DNA of 64,000 nucleotides from Rhizodiscina lignyota. Lineage: Eukaryota; Ascomycota; Dothideomycetes; Aulographales; Rhizodiscinaceae. A program made the position numbers and the translations under genes. The stretch lies in assembly GCA_010015805.1 (NCBI GenBank), contig ML978125.1, forward strand, positions 1,984,001 through 2,048,000, given 5' to 3'. The notes below the pieces were generated by a model. It saw nothing but the letters and a program-made list of their open reading frames with translations. It did no database searches and was not told the DNA's origin. Each line of letters begins with the position of its first letter. Positions within the stretch are counted from its first letter, which is position 1. Positions 1-11,074 of the stretch are shown in pieces.

Positions 1-416
1 TTTCCTGTGAGGGGCATCAACACATGATGCGTTTCATTCCACACATGTTCCCTCGTCGTTGCGTTACAAAATCGACAGGTAAAGGTCGCCTCCTTAAACA
101 TAATACCCCAAAATCCATTGAACATAGCATGGCTTACAAGTGATAGAGGAGGCAGAGGGATCCGCCTATGCAGGCGTTCTGGAACGAAGAGCGACGGGGC
201 AAGAGGCTGTTGATAGAGCGACAAGTCAAGAGGTTGTCCAACGAGCGACAGGATAAGAGGCTCCCGATAGAGCGACAGGGCAAGAGGTCGCCGATAGCGT
301 GACTCCACAATATGCGAATCAAGGTCTTCAATGTAACGCTCATAAACCTTATTGCGAAGCTCGGCTGGCAGCCTCGCAAATGGGAAATGTTTTGACGAGG
401 TTTTCGTAGACGACAT
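1..416 (-). CDS. F-box-like (LPAELRN-type) protein, 3' end cut by window edge
   Basis: Starts with ATG at 416 and stays open for 138 codons to the left edge, so the C-terminus is missing. The N-terminus (residues ~12-30) reads FPFARLPAELRNKVYERYIE, the hydrophobic LPAELRNxxY signature of fungal F-box-like/2EXR-type proteins. The next gene to the right (737-1705) has the same signature and orientation, so the two look like tandem paralogues. Residues ~41-76 are four imperfect copies of a 9-residue unit of the form YRxPLxLSL, visible in the DNA as 27-bp repeats. After that comes SLVSHAMFNGFWGIMFKEATFTC, which resembles the post-F-box part of the family. Function is unknown; proteins of this type are thought to be substrate adaptors, but no partner can be named. 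The call is firm that it is coding, weak on role. Confidence 0.7.
   Translation of the reverse strand, partial: MSSTKTSSKHFPFARLPAELRNKVYERYIEDLDSHIVESRYRRPLALSLYREPLILSLVGQPLDLSLYQQPLAPSLFVPERLHRRIPLPPLSLVSHAMFNGFWGIMFKEATFTCRFCNATTREHVWNETHHVLMPLTG
161..300 (-). repeat. Four 27-bp coding tandem repeats
   Basis: Four imperfect direct copies of a 27-bp unit (CGNNNNCCTCTTGNCCTGTCGCTC-like on the minus strand), each encoding nine residues ending in LSL. They lie inside the partial F-box-like gene and keep its frame. Confidence 0.75.
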
Positions 417-736
417 TTTAGTCACGTCGGTTGAAGAAACAGCAGCGTCCGATTCAAATACTGACCGCCTTCCCTTTTGCTGCTTGCTTCTTTGGGCGGC
501 TATGGCATGCTCGCCCATCGTAAGTCGCGAAAAGCAGCCCAAGAAGCCGAAAGAGAACCCGCCGCAAAGGGGTTAGTTAATCACAGGCGGAAAGAGTTTG
601 GTAAGCGTCGGAACCTTTGCACTTTGGTATGCACTCTTGCCTAATGTATGCTAAATTTGTCCAGTGTAGAGCTCGTCAACCTCACTTCCATTCGCCTCAC
701 AAATCCTTTCAATCCTGACCGAGCCTCTTTCTCTGC
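417..736. other. Intergenic between two F-box-like paralogues
   Basis: No ORF here looks coding. It should hold the promoter of the partial left-edge gene and the 3' end of the gene at 737-1705. No element stands out. Confidence 0.5.
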
Positions 737-1705
737 TCACGTCAGCGTTCCGGAAGCACTGCCGCTGCGACCGATCCTTCCTGTGAGAGTCGTCCAGTAA
801 TCCTCCCACTCCACACCACGGGTGGCGCAATGATGCTCGAGCCATTGTGCGATTGCTTGGTTCGCGGCCGGGATGGGGTAGTTCCACCGAACTGTCACGT
901 CCAGGCGGAATTTCTGCTTGGCCTCGACAATACTCTCAATCAGAGAGCACAGCAAGTCTTGCTGCGTCGGCGCGCCGCTGTTGCCGGGGAAGCTGAACTC
1001 CTTGACATGGCGCGTGAAGAAGTCGCGTAAATCGATGATGATGGTCCGGTTCTTCGGCGGGTCTTCCTTGGGCTCATGAGAATCTCTGGACTTCAGAAGA
1101 TCTCCCTGGAACTTTGTGGGACCTCCCTTGATCTTTGGACGAATCGCTTTAGCACTTGGAGCTTCTTTTTTGCGCGACTCCAGAGGCTCGTTGTACTCAG
1201 ATAAAGCAGAGATCCTAACAACTTCACAGATTCTTTTCAGTATCTCTCGAACGACTCCCGGATAGCTCGCGTCGTCTTGAACTCCTTTAAACGCCACAAC
1301 GTCTATGCTCACTTGCTGGGCTCTTTTGAGACTATTGAGCGTAGTCTGCTGGCGCGAAGAACCGTTGTATAGCGATTCCTGGGTGCTGTGGGTGCTACGC
1401 TCGTACTCAGCGCTTCCAAGGGTGTAAGTGTACCGGCAGTTGAACGTCATCTGGCGAAATATGATGCTCGCGAGCTCACTGGAGACCTGTTTGTTGACGC
1501 GTAGCATTGGAGGGGAAAAGAGCTGTCGCATGAATGAATCGTCGCCGCCGAAAGTACGAAGGACAAGAGATCGTGGGTTGCCGTGTTTTGTACCCCGCAA
1601 CGATATCTCGTGGAGGTAGCACTCATAGATGGCATTGCGAAGCTCAGCTGGGAGGTCAAGGAAGGACTCGATCTTCTGAGGCTCCATGGTCGTTGTCTTC
1701 TCCAT
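737..1705 (-). CDS. F-box-like (LPAELRN-type) hypothetical protein
   Basis: Single-exon ORF of 322 residues. Residues ~14-30 read FLDLPAELRNAIYECYLHEI, the short helical signature of the fungal F-box-like/2EXR-type families. This is followed by PPMLRVNKQVSSELASIIF (~residues 65-85), the classic second conserved stretch (LLRVNRQIRSEA-like) of that superfamily. The rest is poorly conserved, with a basic mid-section (KGGPTKFQGDLLKSRD) and a C-terminal WxEDYW stretch. A second in-frame Met at residue 7 is an alternative start. Such proteins occur in large, rapidly expanding families in Dothideomycetes; individual functions are unknown. The partial gene at the left edge is probably a sister copy. 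Confidence 0.75.
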   Translation of the reverse strand: MEKTTTMEPQKIESFLDLPAELRNAIYECYLHEISLRGTKHGNPRSLVLRTFGGDDSFMRQLFSPPMLRVNKQVSSELASIIFRQMTFNCRYTYTLGSAEYERSTHSTQESLYNGSSRQQTTLNSLKRAQQVSIDVVAFKGVQDDASYPGVVREILKRICEVVRISALSEYNEPLESRKKEAPSAKAIRPKIKGGPTKFQGDLLKSRDSHEPKEDPPKNRTIIIDLRDFFTRHVKEFSFPGNSGAPTQQDLLCSLIESIVEAKQKFRLDVTVRWNYPIPAANQAIAQWLEHHCATRGVEWEDYWTTLTGRIGRSGSASGTLT

Positions 1706-2286
1706 CGATGTGCGTATACAGGTTAAGGTTCGAGAGGAATGTGCGAGGATTTTAAACGATTCCTAGGTGTTTGTGGATTGGCTGCGTGATGTGTTTGGTT
1801 TGGTGTTTGGGTTCAAAGTTTTCGAAGTATCACATGCTCCTTCCCGCGTTCCCGTCAAGTCACTGTGAACCTTAAGGCTGACGGCTGGCAGTGGCTCGGC
1901 CCGCATCCCTCCAACCTCCACCGGACTCGAGATATCAAGCCAGAATTCCTTGGAGATCGATGGCCATGTGGCGGTGCTCTTAATCAAGTCCGTTTCCGGA
2001 AGAAAGGCACGAGACTCGGCAACGCGCTGAGAGCCACACTTCTAAAGCAAAAAGAGTGTGTTGGTGGCACTAATGAGATTCAAGGTTTGAATTATGTGGC
2101 CGGTACGTATAAGTGGCGTAAAATAAGAGGCATTTATTTCCTAAATCTCATATTGTTAACTTTTCGCTTCTAAGATGTCTCCCTCATGCGGTTTTCCCTT
2201 GGAATGCAAACCTCGCAAACATGCCACATGGACATGCGCATGCGTAACTCCAATCTATGCGGCCCGACCCATGGAATGCGGCGGAT
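1706..2286. other. Intergenic region, no gene seen
   Basis: About 580 bp between the promoter side of the F-box-like gene and the 3' end of the decarboxylase. Short ORFs on both strands lack any family signature or codon pattern. Confidence 0.5.
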
Positions 2287-3938
2287 CTAAGATCTTTCTA
2301 ATTCCAGTCCAATCTCATCAATTGCTTTTACCAATCCTTCGACCGTCCCTCTCTTCGTTTGTCCACTAACGACGACCCTGAAGAATTTTCCGTTCTCACC
2401 AGGTGCATAGTCTATTAACCATCCTTTTGGTACCAATCTACCCACTATCTTCGCCGTCAAATTCCCATTATGCTCTTTTTCTAGTCCCAACTTGCCGTCT
2501 TTCGCCCAATAGAAGCAAACTTGCAAACACGGCAGCAGCCTCCTGCTGACTATGACGAAGTTTCCATGCTTCTCAAGCAGATCATGTAGATAGTTTGCCC
2601 TGTCGAACGCACCCTCGATCATGTCCCGGTAGTACCGCGCTCCGTAGTACGTCCAGCCCAAAAACATCTTCAAACTCTCGCCCTTTCGTCCGCACTGCGG
2701 TGTCAAGTCTGCCAGATCGTATATGTCGTCGAAGCTCGGCTCGTTATTCGTATTATGGAAAAGATATCCCGCGGGGAGCGTCATCGCCCTCCAAAACTGC
2801 CGCATGTCCTTGCCCAGCAAGAAGCTACACGTTAGAGGGACACCCAACATCTTATGCGGCGTCACGGCGATACTATCCGCTCTCTGCACACCCTTCAGCC
2901 TGCCTTCTTCGAACGCGAGGCGTTGGCTGAAGACGACAGGGCCGCCCCACGACCCGTCAACATGCATCCAGAGACCATGCTTCTCACAGACGTCCGCGAT
3001 GTCATCGAAGGGATCGAAGCTGCCCATCACCGTCGTGCCGGCTGTAGCATTAACATAGAACGGCGTCTTGCCCTCGCTCTTAGCCTTCTCAATCGCCTCG
3101 TCCAACTTCTCGGCTCTCATCCTGCCGTGCTCGTCCACTTCCACAGCGACCACAGCGCGCGATCCGAATCCGAACATCTGCGCCGCCTTCTCAACACTAT
3201 AGTGCCCATGCGCCGACGTGAACAACACAAACCTCCTGTCTCCGTTACCCTCATCCTTTGTCTCGGGGAACATCACATTCCGCGCGATGACGATGCTCGA
3301 CTGGTTCGACGCGCTGCCGCCAGGCTGGCTGATACCGCCGGCATGAGGGCCAGTGAAGCCAAAGAGCGATGCGAGGTGCCGCGTAGTCGACTTCTCGACG
3401 AGGGTGAGGACAGGCGAGACGGTAAAGACGTGCACGTTCGTGTTGAGAACCGCGAGGAGGAGCTCCGAGAGTAGGCCGACAGCGTTGGTGCTGGCGTACA
3501 ACTTGTCCATGAAGCCCTGGTCCCATGTGTTCACGCTGTACTGCAGCACCGACCTTACCGTCCGTAACAAGCCCACCTTCCCCACGCCATACTCTGGCAG
3601 CTCGAGCTCGTCACGTAATATGTTCTGCAACTTCTGCGGTGGGTGGTATTCTACAAGCGCAGTCCGAGGGGCGTTGCCTGCGATTGCGAGGCCATGGCCG
3701 GACGACTTCGACTCGGCATCGTTGTCCGCTGCGCGAATGAACGGTATTATTTCGTCTAGGAGAGCTTTAAGGAGCTGTACGAGCCATGTAATTAGCTTTG
3801 CGCTTTAAGCACTCAACTGTGGCGTTGCAAAATAGAAGTGATACAGACATCTTCGACCTCGTCCGCTCTGTTCAGTGGGGCATCGACATTCTTCTCGGCA
3901 GCCGAGTATCTGCCATTGGACACGCCATTGGAAGTCAT
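2287..3938 (-). CDS. PLP-dependent group II decarboxylase (glutamate/cysteine-sulfinate type)
   Basis: Pyridoxal-phosphate amino-acid decarboxylase of the GAD/cysteine sulfinate decarboxylase family. The main exon (2287-3774) carries the family landmarks in order: FTVSPVLTLVEK, GGSASNQSSIVIAR, HYSVEKAAQMFGFG (His stacking on PLP), NATAGTTVMGSFDP, MHVDGSWGG (Asp binding the pyridine N), and SIAVTPHKMLGVPL with the Schiff-base Lys. A short upstream exon begins MTSNGVSNG and ends ADEVED; splicing to LLKALLDEIIPFIRAAD restores the usual family N-terminus (about 525 residues). The intron (about 3775-3848) has a good GCTAATTAC branch point and TACAG acceptor, but the donor needed (GTCTGT) is poor; a second splice solution with donor GTATCA exists. 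Substrate cannot be told from sequence. No linked pathway genes. Confidence 0.85.
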
Positions 3939-4482
3939 CCTACGCTCCAAAATCTACAAAAGAAAAGTTGAAAAAGCAAATGGCACCTTGATCGGGTCTC
4001 AGAATACATTTCAAGAAGCCCATATTTCAACCCGATTCCAACCCAATGGTGACGCAAAGGCGCCATTCCCATTGCACATCATGCCATCCAAACTTTTTCG
4101 ACTAACGGACCAGGGGGCCCACTCCCCTGCCGCTGATCTCCCCCGTCGTAGAGGCTAAATTTGCTCAGCCAGGCGTGCCAGGGTATCAAATGCTGGGGAA
4201 TAAGAGATGGGGCAGTTGTACGGATTGCCGGAGATGGTGAGTAGCGAGGAGTGGGTGCTGAAGAATGGACTAAGATGCAGAAATCGTCGACTTCGCTGTG
4301 TTAAACGTATACGGAGTATGTCAATTTCGACTGTCCTTGTCCATGCTGAGATTTCAATTTCTCAAGCGTGATGCTACTACATTGACATTCAAATTACCCG
4401 CTCTCCTCTTGCTTGCTTAGTATCAACAATTCCCCAATATCACAGGTCTGCCGCCTCAAGCTCATGGTTCTCTTTCAGACCA
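3939..4482. other. Promoter side of decarboxylase and 3' side of NOP9
   Basis: About 540 bp with no credible gene. Small ORFs lack signatures. Confidence 0.5.
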
Positions 4483-6770
4483 TCATTCCTCCCTCGCTTT
4501 CCCTTTCCCTTTCCCTTTCCCTTTTGAGTCTTCCTCTCCATGACTCTCCCTTCTCTTCTTCTTCTCTTTGTTTTCCTTGTCCTTGGCGTCCCTCGCCTTC
4601 TGCGCAGCGTGCTTCTCCCTAGCCAGCTCAATCGGCGTCTTCTTCTTCCCGCCCACTACCTCTCCAGCACGTCCTGCCTTTGCCGCCGAGCTCGCGGGAG
4701 CCGGACTCCCGACGCCAAATCCGTCCTCAGGGAATCCGATGAAGCCCTCACTGCCCGCGCTCTCTCTGCACTTTGCAACCCACTCACCTCTCCGTCTCCT
4801 CCAAAGGTCCATCTCCCACCTTCGCCATACATGCCTGCCCACGCCTGACTCCCTTAGACTGGCCTCATTCTCCGCCAGCTCTTCGGCGATGCGCTCTCTG
4901 ATGAACGCCAGCCCTCCGGTGCCGTTCCAGATTGCGTCGATGACTCTCGACGCACTCGGGTCGAGCGCCATCGCGCCAATCTGCCCGTAGAAATTCTGGA
5001 TCAGCTTGCGACGGAAAATGACCGTCGCAAACGGGCTCGTGAGCGCGGCTTGTATTACGCGCGACGACGACGGGTCGTGCGCGGCTTTTAGGCTCAGGGT
5101 AGGCGGGAGGCGGAGCATTCCGGTGAAGATGAGCTCGGAAAGGGAGCCGGGGATGGTGAGCATTGTCTGGGCAAGGAGACTGCTGTGCACCTTTTCGGAC
5201 GCTGATTGTGGCGTTGGAATGGACTTGGATGAGGCGGTTGTCGGTGAAGGTGGACCAACGCCAGATGCTTCGGAAGCGTGGCGGCTGTCTGCTAAACGGA
5301 GGAGACGCGCAATGTCGAATCCGTTTGGACCAGTGTAGGCTGCTCCGATGGCGGATGCGAGAGGACTGGTTTCTATTCCGCGTACGCCGCATCTTTCGAT
5401 GAGTGTTTTGACAGGTGCGGTGCGATTCTTTTCCACGAGATTGCTGATCTGTGGGATCATAGCATCAACCGCCTCTTGCAGGTCGTCCTTGCCGAGGCGT
5501 TCGACAATTTTGCAGACAACGTAGCTGGCAATTTCATTTCGAGCAAGGGTTGGTAGTCGCTCCTTAAAGAATTGCCTATAGAGATTTTTGAAGAGCTTGC
5601 CTGGGGCATGTTCGACTATTGCTTCTAGCAGACGAGAGCCAATAGGATCGTAGATGAGTCCGTTGATGAAGGTTGCACTTTCTGATTCCGCAGTGATAGG
5701 GTCATCAGGGAGAAGTTTACGAATTAATGACGTCTCATCTTTGGCGCGTTGCTTCCCGAAATGTGACAGTTCCATTTGTAAAAGTAACTGCAAAACGGGA
5801 TTACCGACTTGATGCGTTGCAAGCGCGCGAAGATAAGTGGTTTCAAGACCAGAGACGCACTCATTGATCAGCTTCTCGAGAGCAGTATAGAAAGAGTCTG
5901 GAACGACGCGCTGTTCGAGGATCAACTCTTGATGTGTGTCAATGCCATTGACAGATATATGCTCCTTCTTTTTGCTTTGCACTTTCTTTCGGGAGGTAGG
6001 GGTCAGGGATTGGCCAGAGAGTACAACCAGAAGAACACGCAACGTATGCGATGCGAATTTGTCCGTCATGAGATACCCAACGTAACCCTCGAGCTCGTTG
6101 ATTGTGTGCAGAAACAGGTTCTCCATCGATTCCACCACTTGGTTTGGATCGCCATTGTCTTGTATAATTGGACCACCGGATGTGAGCTCTTGGGACACGA
6201 GCGGCGCGGATTGTATGAAGAGCGCTTCGCAGCAGTGAGAGGCGAATCGATGTTGGACGAGATGAAGGAAGCTATGGGCCAAATTAGCAGCCACGTTGCT
6301 GAAAGGATGCGAATCACTAACTGTCCGCTGAATTTCTGAAACAGGCCCTTGAGCTGGCCAGGCGATGATAGTAGAATTAACCTCTCTAGTAGCCGCGAAG
6401 AAGACTGGCTGTTAGCCAATCTCAATTCTTTGCCTTCAGCTTCCCGGTATACGTTCGCAAGAAATACACCGCGCTCCTCAGGCCCTTCGAATTGATTCAG
6501 CTCCAGCAAGTCGTCTGCCCTTTTGAAGTATTCCTGCTCCTCCTCATCCAACAGGCCGTAGAAAGGTGTCTCAGCGGGGCCCAATGGTCGATTTGGTGCA
6601 GATGCATCGTGCTCATCGTAGACTTCGGTGCTATGCAGGTACTCCAAACCGCCCTCGTCGGCGTTGAACGGCTTCTGTCGCTTGCGCTGGTGCTCATCGG
6701 CAGCTTCTGCCTCTGCCTTCCGCTTCTTCCTCTCTTGACGCGGGCCGCGCTTCTTGCGCTCGCGAGGCAT
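4483..6770 (-). CDS. NOP9: Nop9, Pumilio-repeat 18S rRNA-processing factor
   Basis: Nucleolar Pumilio-repeat RNA-binding protein required for early 18S rRNA maturation and export of the small subunit. Two exons (6770-6322 and 6271-4483) joined over a 50-nt intron with donor GTTAGT, branch GCTAAT and acceptor CATAG give 745 residues. The junction restores [22 protein letters not shown], a typical Pumilio repeat. The N-terminus is very basic ([13 protein letters not shown], nucleolar targeting), followed by [22 protein letters not shown], conserved in Nop9. Pumilio repeats run from about residue 110 to 600 (for example [47 protein letters not shown]). The tail is Lys/Glu-rich and ends in a KGKGKGKG run encoded by a CCCTTT hexanucleotide repeat. 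It shares an upstream region with the divergent tether gene at 7725. Confidence 0.93.
4497..4525 (-). repeat. (CCCTTT)n hexanucleotide microsatellite in NOP9 tail
   Basis: Four-plus perfect CCCTTT units on the plus strand, encoding the Lys-Gly repeat at the Nop9 C-terminus. Length change in whole units keeps frame. Confidence 0.85.
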
Positions 6771-7724
6771 GTCGTCGACAGATTATTGGATGGAAGGTGT
6801 AGTTTGGATGGACAAGAGGGAGAGGTTGTGTGCCAGGTGTGGCCGGTCCGCGGCCGTGGTAATGGAGCGGCGATCGGGCCCGCATATATACTCCGGATGG
6901 GGAAAAGAGAGGGAGTTTGGGCAGCGCTCGAAATGGTCTGGGGGCGCCAGCACAGGGTAACAGAAGATATTGCGTGGTGTTTGCCAATGCAATGCGGTGC
7001 GAGAGGCGGAGGTGCGCCCGCTACCGAGTATAGTCGATGCGAGGAATGAGCGGGTCAATGCGAGCTTCGTCAGGCCACTTTTGAGTTTGGGCAACGCTGC
7101 TTTGGTAAGGCGAGTAAGGCAGCGTGCATGCAGCTGGACGAGTTGTGGAAAAAACGTGCCAAATTTTCGCGGTGCGCCCTCGCTCGATTGCCGGGGTGAA
7201 GATCTCTGATCAAGATCGGGGCGGTACCCCAGTCCGAGCCAATGAGAGCACCGGTCCATCTCGCACACCCTGCCAGCCGTTGACGTCCCTGCACACCCCC
7301 GATATGCCGCCAGATGCGACGGGGGTGAGCGCCTGTACCGCCACCCACACCACCAATTACCGCCGGCCTCGTTAGATATGGCTTGGTGAGGTGCGCTGCA
7401 CGCCCAGTCACGCCAGCAAGGGAGTTGTGGCACAATTGCCATCCAAGAATGTCTTTGCCATGTGGAGCGCACGTGGCACGGAGGTGACTGGGCAGCCACC
7501 GCACATGTCGACCTGTCCACTCTCCGCAACCACCTACCACTCAACCCGCGCTGCAGCAGCAATCCTCTCCTGCAATTTGCATGACTTCCGCTTTATTGAG
7601 CCACAATCGGGCCACGAGGGCAAGCGAGCTGCAGCTGCAGCAGGCTGAAGACGGCTCGCCTTCTGGAATTCCCTCTCTTCTCACTCCTCTCGTCGTCTCT
7701 TGTTGACCTGTGGAACCGCGCAAC
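6771..7724. promoter_or_regulatory. Divergent promoter region NOP9 / TIP20-RINT1
   Basis: About 950 bp between the two divergent start codons. A TATATA box-like run lies at about 6885-6890, roughly 115 bp upstream of the NOP9 ATG. The rest is GC-rich with many small ORFs but no family signature. No other gene is supported. Confidence 0.45.
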
Positions 7725-10404
7725 ATGCCGGCCGCGCTGGTCGAGCGACCCGGAGCGAGAGACGCTAGAGTCGGGGATTATCTTGACGATAAGCTGCAGA
7801 CCACGGCCGACCTGCAGGACTTGGACGACTTGATCAGCAGCGTCGGACAGCAGCATGAACTGCTCAAGCGTCAGGTATGCCTTCCTTGCCAAGCCTACAA
7901 CGCTCTGCCACACGAGCTGCCATTGACGCTTCGTGTAGCTAGTAGATGCCGAGAAAGACCTCAATGGGGCAAAGACTGCGTATCAGAAGCACTCCACGAG
8001 CATTCAAGCACGTGGAGAGCAGTTTATACGCGACCAAGATGGCATCGACCGCAGACTCCAGATCATCACCCAGTCCGAGACGAGCGATGAGGCGGTGCGG
8101 AAGTTCGAGGCTAGCATGGACAAACTACGCCAGTTAGACATCACAGCAGGTTACGTCGAACTTCTGAAAGAGGTAGACTCGCTAAAGTACGTTGGATCCC
8201 GAGCTCGTATGATGGAGTTCTGACGGCTATATTCTACAGCAACGAATCGCTCTCTAAGCTGGGCACTGCAGATGCAGCCTCACTCGACGCCTATCGCCGC
8301 CTACAGACGCTCAAGACAAGCCTCGGACCCTTGCAAGATGCTGCCGAAGGTGCTGCGCCGCATCTTCTCGATCACATCTCAAATGTGACACGTACTCTGC
8401 ACGACCGCATCCGCTCGGCATTCTCCGCACAAATGGAGTCGGTTCTGAAAAAAGTATACTGGCCACGCGAGGATGCGTCTATCCCGCCTGGCTTGCAGCA
8501 ACAGTGGAACGATAGCGTAAGCAAGCTGCTGGAGCTGCAGATGCCGGAGCTGGAGGCTGCGGAGGCTGCTGCCGACGAGGCTAGAAATGCTGGTGCAGCC
8601 ACCGCACGTGGAGAAGGGCCACGTGGGCTGCTGCCCATGCAGGTCCTCGTGCATTCATTGGAGCTAAAATTCCGATATCACTTTGAGGGAGACAAACCAA
8701 CGAATAGGCTCGATCGGCCCGAGTACTTCCTGCAGTTCGCTACAGAGAATATTCTCAGTACGTACAATGGCTTCATTACCGAATTCGTCCAACCGATTCT
8801 CCTTCGCAAGCTTCGCGGTCGAGTAGGCATGAACCCTGTCTACATTGATGCAACGTCTGCATTCATCACAGCTATCCTACCAATGGTCCGTACGAAAATC
8901 TTCTCGGTTATTCCACGCGTTCAGAATCAGCCACAATTGCTGAGTCACACTATCCATGAGATAATGAAATTCGATTCGACAATCCGAGAGGAATGGGGTT
9001 ACGACGGCGGTTACGGTGAGGATGGATGGAAAGGTCTGGTGTGGGAAGTGCTCGTCCTCAAAGACTGGTTTCCCAAATGGCTCCAGGTTGAGAAGGATTG
9101 TGGGTCTCTGCGTTTTATCAACTCTAGCAATTATATCGCTGACATGCTCTACCACAGTTGCTCTCGCTCGCTATCAGACCATCATCGATGATCCCTTCAC
9201 AGGGGAGCTCGATTTCGACTCCCTTGGCCAGGGCGAAACAAAGCCCACCAAAGCCGCCATCCGTGTCAACGACCTTCTTGAAACAATCACTGACCGCTAC
9301 CGTGATCTACCCTCATTCACACAGAAACTACGCTTTTTAATCGACATTCAAATTTCCATCTTCGACCGCTTCCACTCACGGCTCCATGGCTCTCTCGAAG
9401 CCTACCTGACCATGACGTCCAGTCTCGGCCGAACTGTCCAAGGCATCTCTCGCGAGGAGCAGGAGAAGCTGCAAGGCGTCGCAGGTCTCGACCGTCTCTG
9501 CCGCGTCTACGGCTCTGCAGAGTATCTGGAAAGAATGATGCGCGACTGGAGCGATGACGTCTTCTTCCTCGACCTCTACACCGAGCTGCAAGACCGTGCG
9601 AAAAACCGCCACCGCCGCGGCCAAGCGTCTCGAGCGTTTGCAGGCGATTTGAGCGTCTCGCAGGTCGCTGAGCGCACCTCTGCTGCCGTCGTCTCAGAAG
9701 ACGGCGGGGACGGCGGCGCGCTGTTCGACGAGACTGCCGCGGCGTACAGCCGGCTTCGAGTGCGTAGTGAGGGCATCATCGTTGATGTGCTGCAACATAA
9801 TGTCCGCGAAGCATTGCGTGGGTACCGCTCAATCAATCCGTGGGCGTCGCTCTCGTCTTCGGCTTCGGGCCAGTCCTCAACGACGCCGGAGCTGCAGCCG
9901 CTGCTGGAGCATCTGTCCTCGTCATTGGTCTTCCTACATCGCGCGCTGGGCATAGCACCGCTGAGGAGGATTGCACGACAGATGCTGTTCGCTGTGGATG
10001 AGAGCATATTCCATCACGTCCTGTTCCGACGTAACTTCTCGACGCAGGGAGCGAACCAGCTGAAAATGGACGTCACCGCCATCGTCGGCGTGGTGGAGCG
10101 CAGCCTCGGCGGCGACAGGGGCGTCGATGTCCTCGTCGAGTCTGGCCTGGGTCGTCTGCTCGAGGCCGTGAGGCTCGTCGGCTTGCCTGTCAGGGGCGGT
10201 GGGACCTTTGCCGAGACGGTTGTGGAAGAGGAAGATGTGATGAGTGAGGATGGGAGGAGTGGGCTCGGCCTGTGGCAGGTGGAGAAGAGACTTTTTGCGG
10301 ATAATGAAAGCGCGAGGGGTGTGCTGGAGGAGCTTGGGATGGGGAGGCTGAGCGAGCAGGAGGCCAGGGGCGTGCTGGAGAGGAGGGTAGAGCTTGGCGG
10401 ATAG
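7725..10404 (+). CDS. TIP20: Tip20/RINT1 subunit of the Dsl1 ER-tethering complex
   Basis: RINT1/Tip20-family protein, a subunit of the Dsl1/NRZ multisubunit tether that captures COPI vesicles at the ER. Four exons (7725-7874, 7939-8186, 8240-9099, 9158-10404) give 834 residues with all phases consistent. Introns are 64, 53 and 58 nt with donors GTATGC, GTACGT and GTGGGT. The N-terminal third is coiled coil (DLQDLDDLISSVGQQHELLKRQ, then LVDAEKDLNGAKTAYQ). The RINT1 domain follows from about residue 230 (LELKFRYHFEGDKPTNRLDRPEYFLQF) through VWEVLVLKDWFPKWLQVEKDFALARYQ, the last part created by the third splice. The C-terminal part includes YLERMMRDWSDDVFFLDLY. The last ~60 residues are family-divergent. 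Starts at the first ATG compatible with the coiled coil. Confidence 0.92.
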
Positions 10405-11074
10405 ATTTAGAAATGGGGGTGAATATAGGGGTTGGAGGGAGCACTATTCGAGAAGCCTAATGACAACATAGGGGGGAGACTAACAAAATGCGCTTGGTCG
10501 CTCCCCAACTTTATCTCTCATAACCAAAACTACACGTATGTAGGCTGTAGAGTCACGATACACCGTGCCAGCAGCCTACCATTTTATCAATCTCTAGAGT
10601 TCACAGTGCAGCCCTGTCTCATTTTGGGAGGTAACTTCATTCATCGAACCGTGCTCGACGCAACTTTTAGATTGACTATTGATTGACTTTTCTTGTTTGC
10701 TCTGACGCTCTTTTGCGTCTTCTTCAGAACTCGTATGGTGGAACCCGTGCTTCTCGAGCATAGCGAGGTCACGTCGACCCTCTCAGCGTTCTCATATCCC
10801 AGAAACCAGACGCCCATTCCATGCCATTACAATAAAAAGCACTCACTCTCCAGCTGCAGTCAAAGCAACAAAAACCCCAGCTCGTCCCAAAAGGCGCCAA
10901 ACCCACTCTATCCCATACCCAAGGTCATGCAAGCGAGTGTGGAATCTCCCTCAAGCAACGTATATTAACCCCCAAGCCATGCAGGACACAAAAAAGGAAA
11001 GCGGAATCGCGGGATTCCCGTAGCTCTCATCCCTACTGTTCTCGTCGAATCGAAAAGTGCAAAGGGGTCGGTCG
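10405..11074. other. Convergent intergenic region
   Basis: About 670 bp between two converging genes, so mostly 3' UTR and terminators. No gene seen. Confidence 0.5.

Noticed and set aside
2854-3474. 206-codon plus-strand ORF
   Set aside because: Lies entirely antisense to the decarboxylase catalytic region; a shadow of its GC-rich codons.
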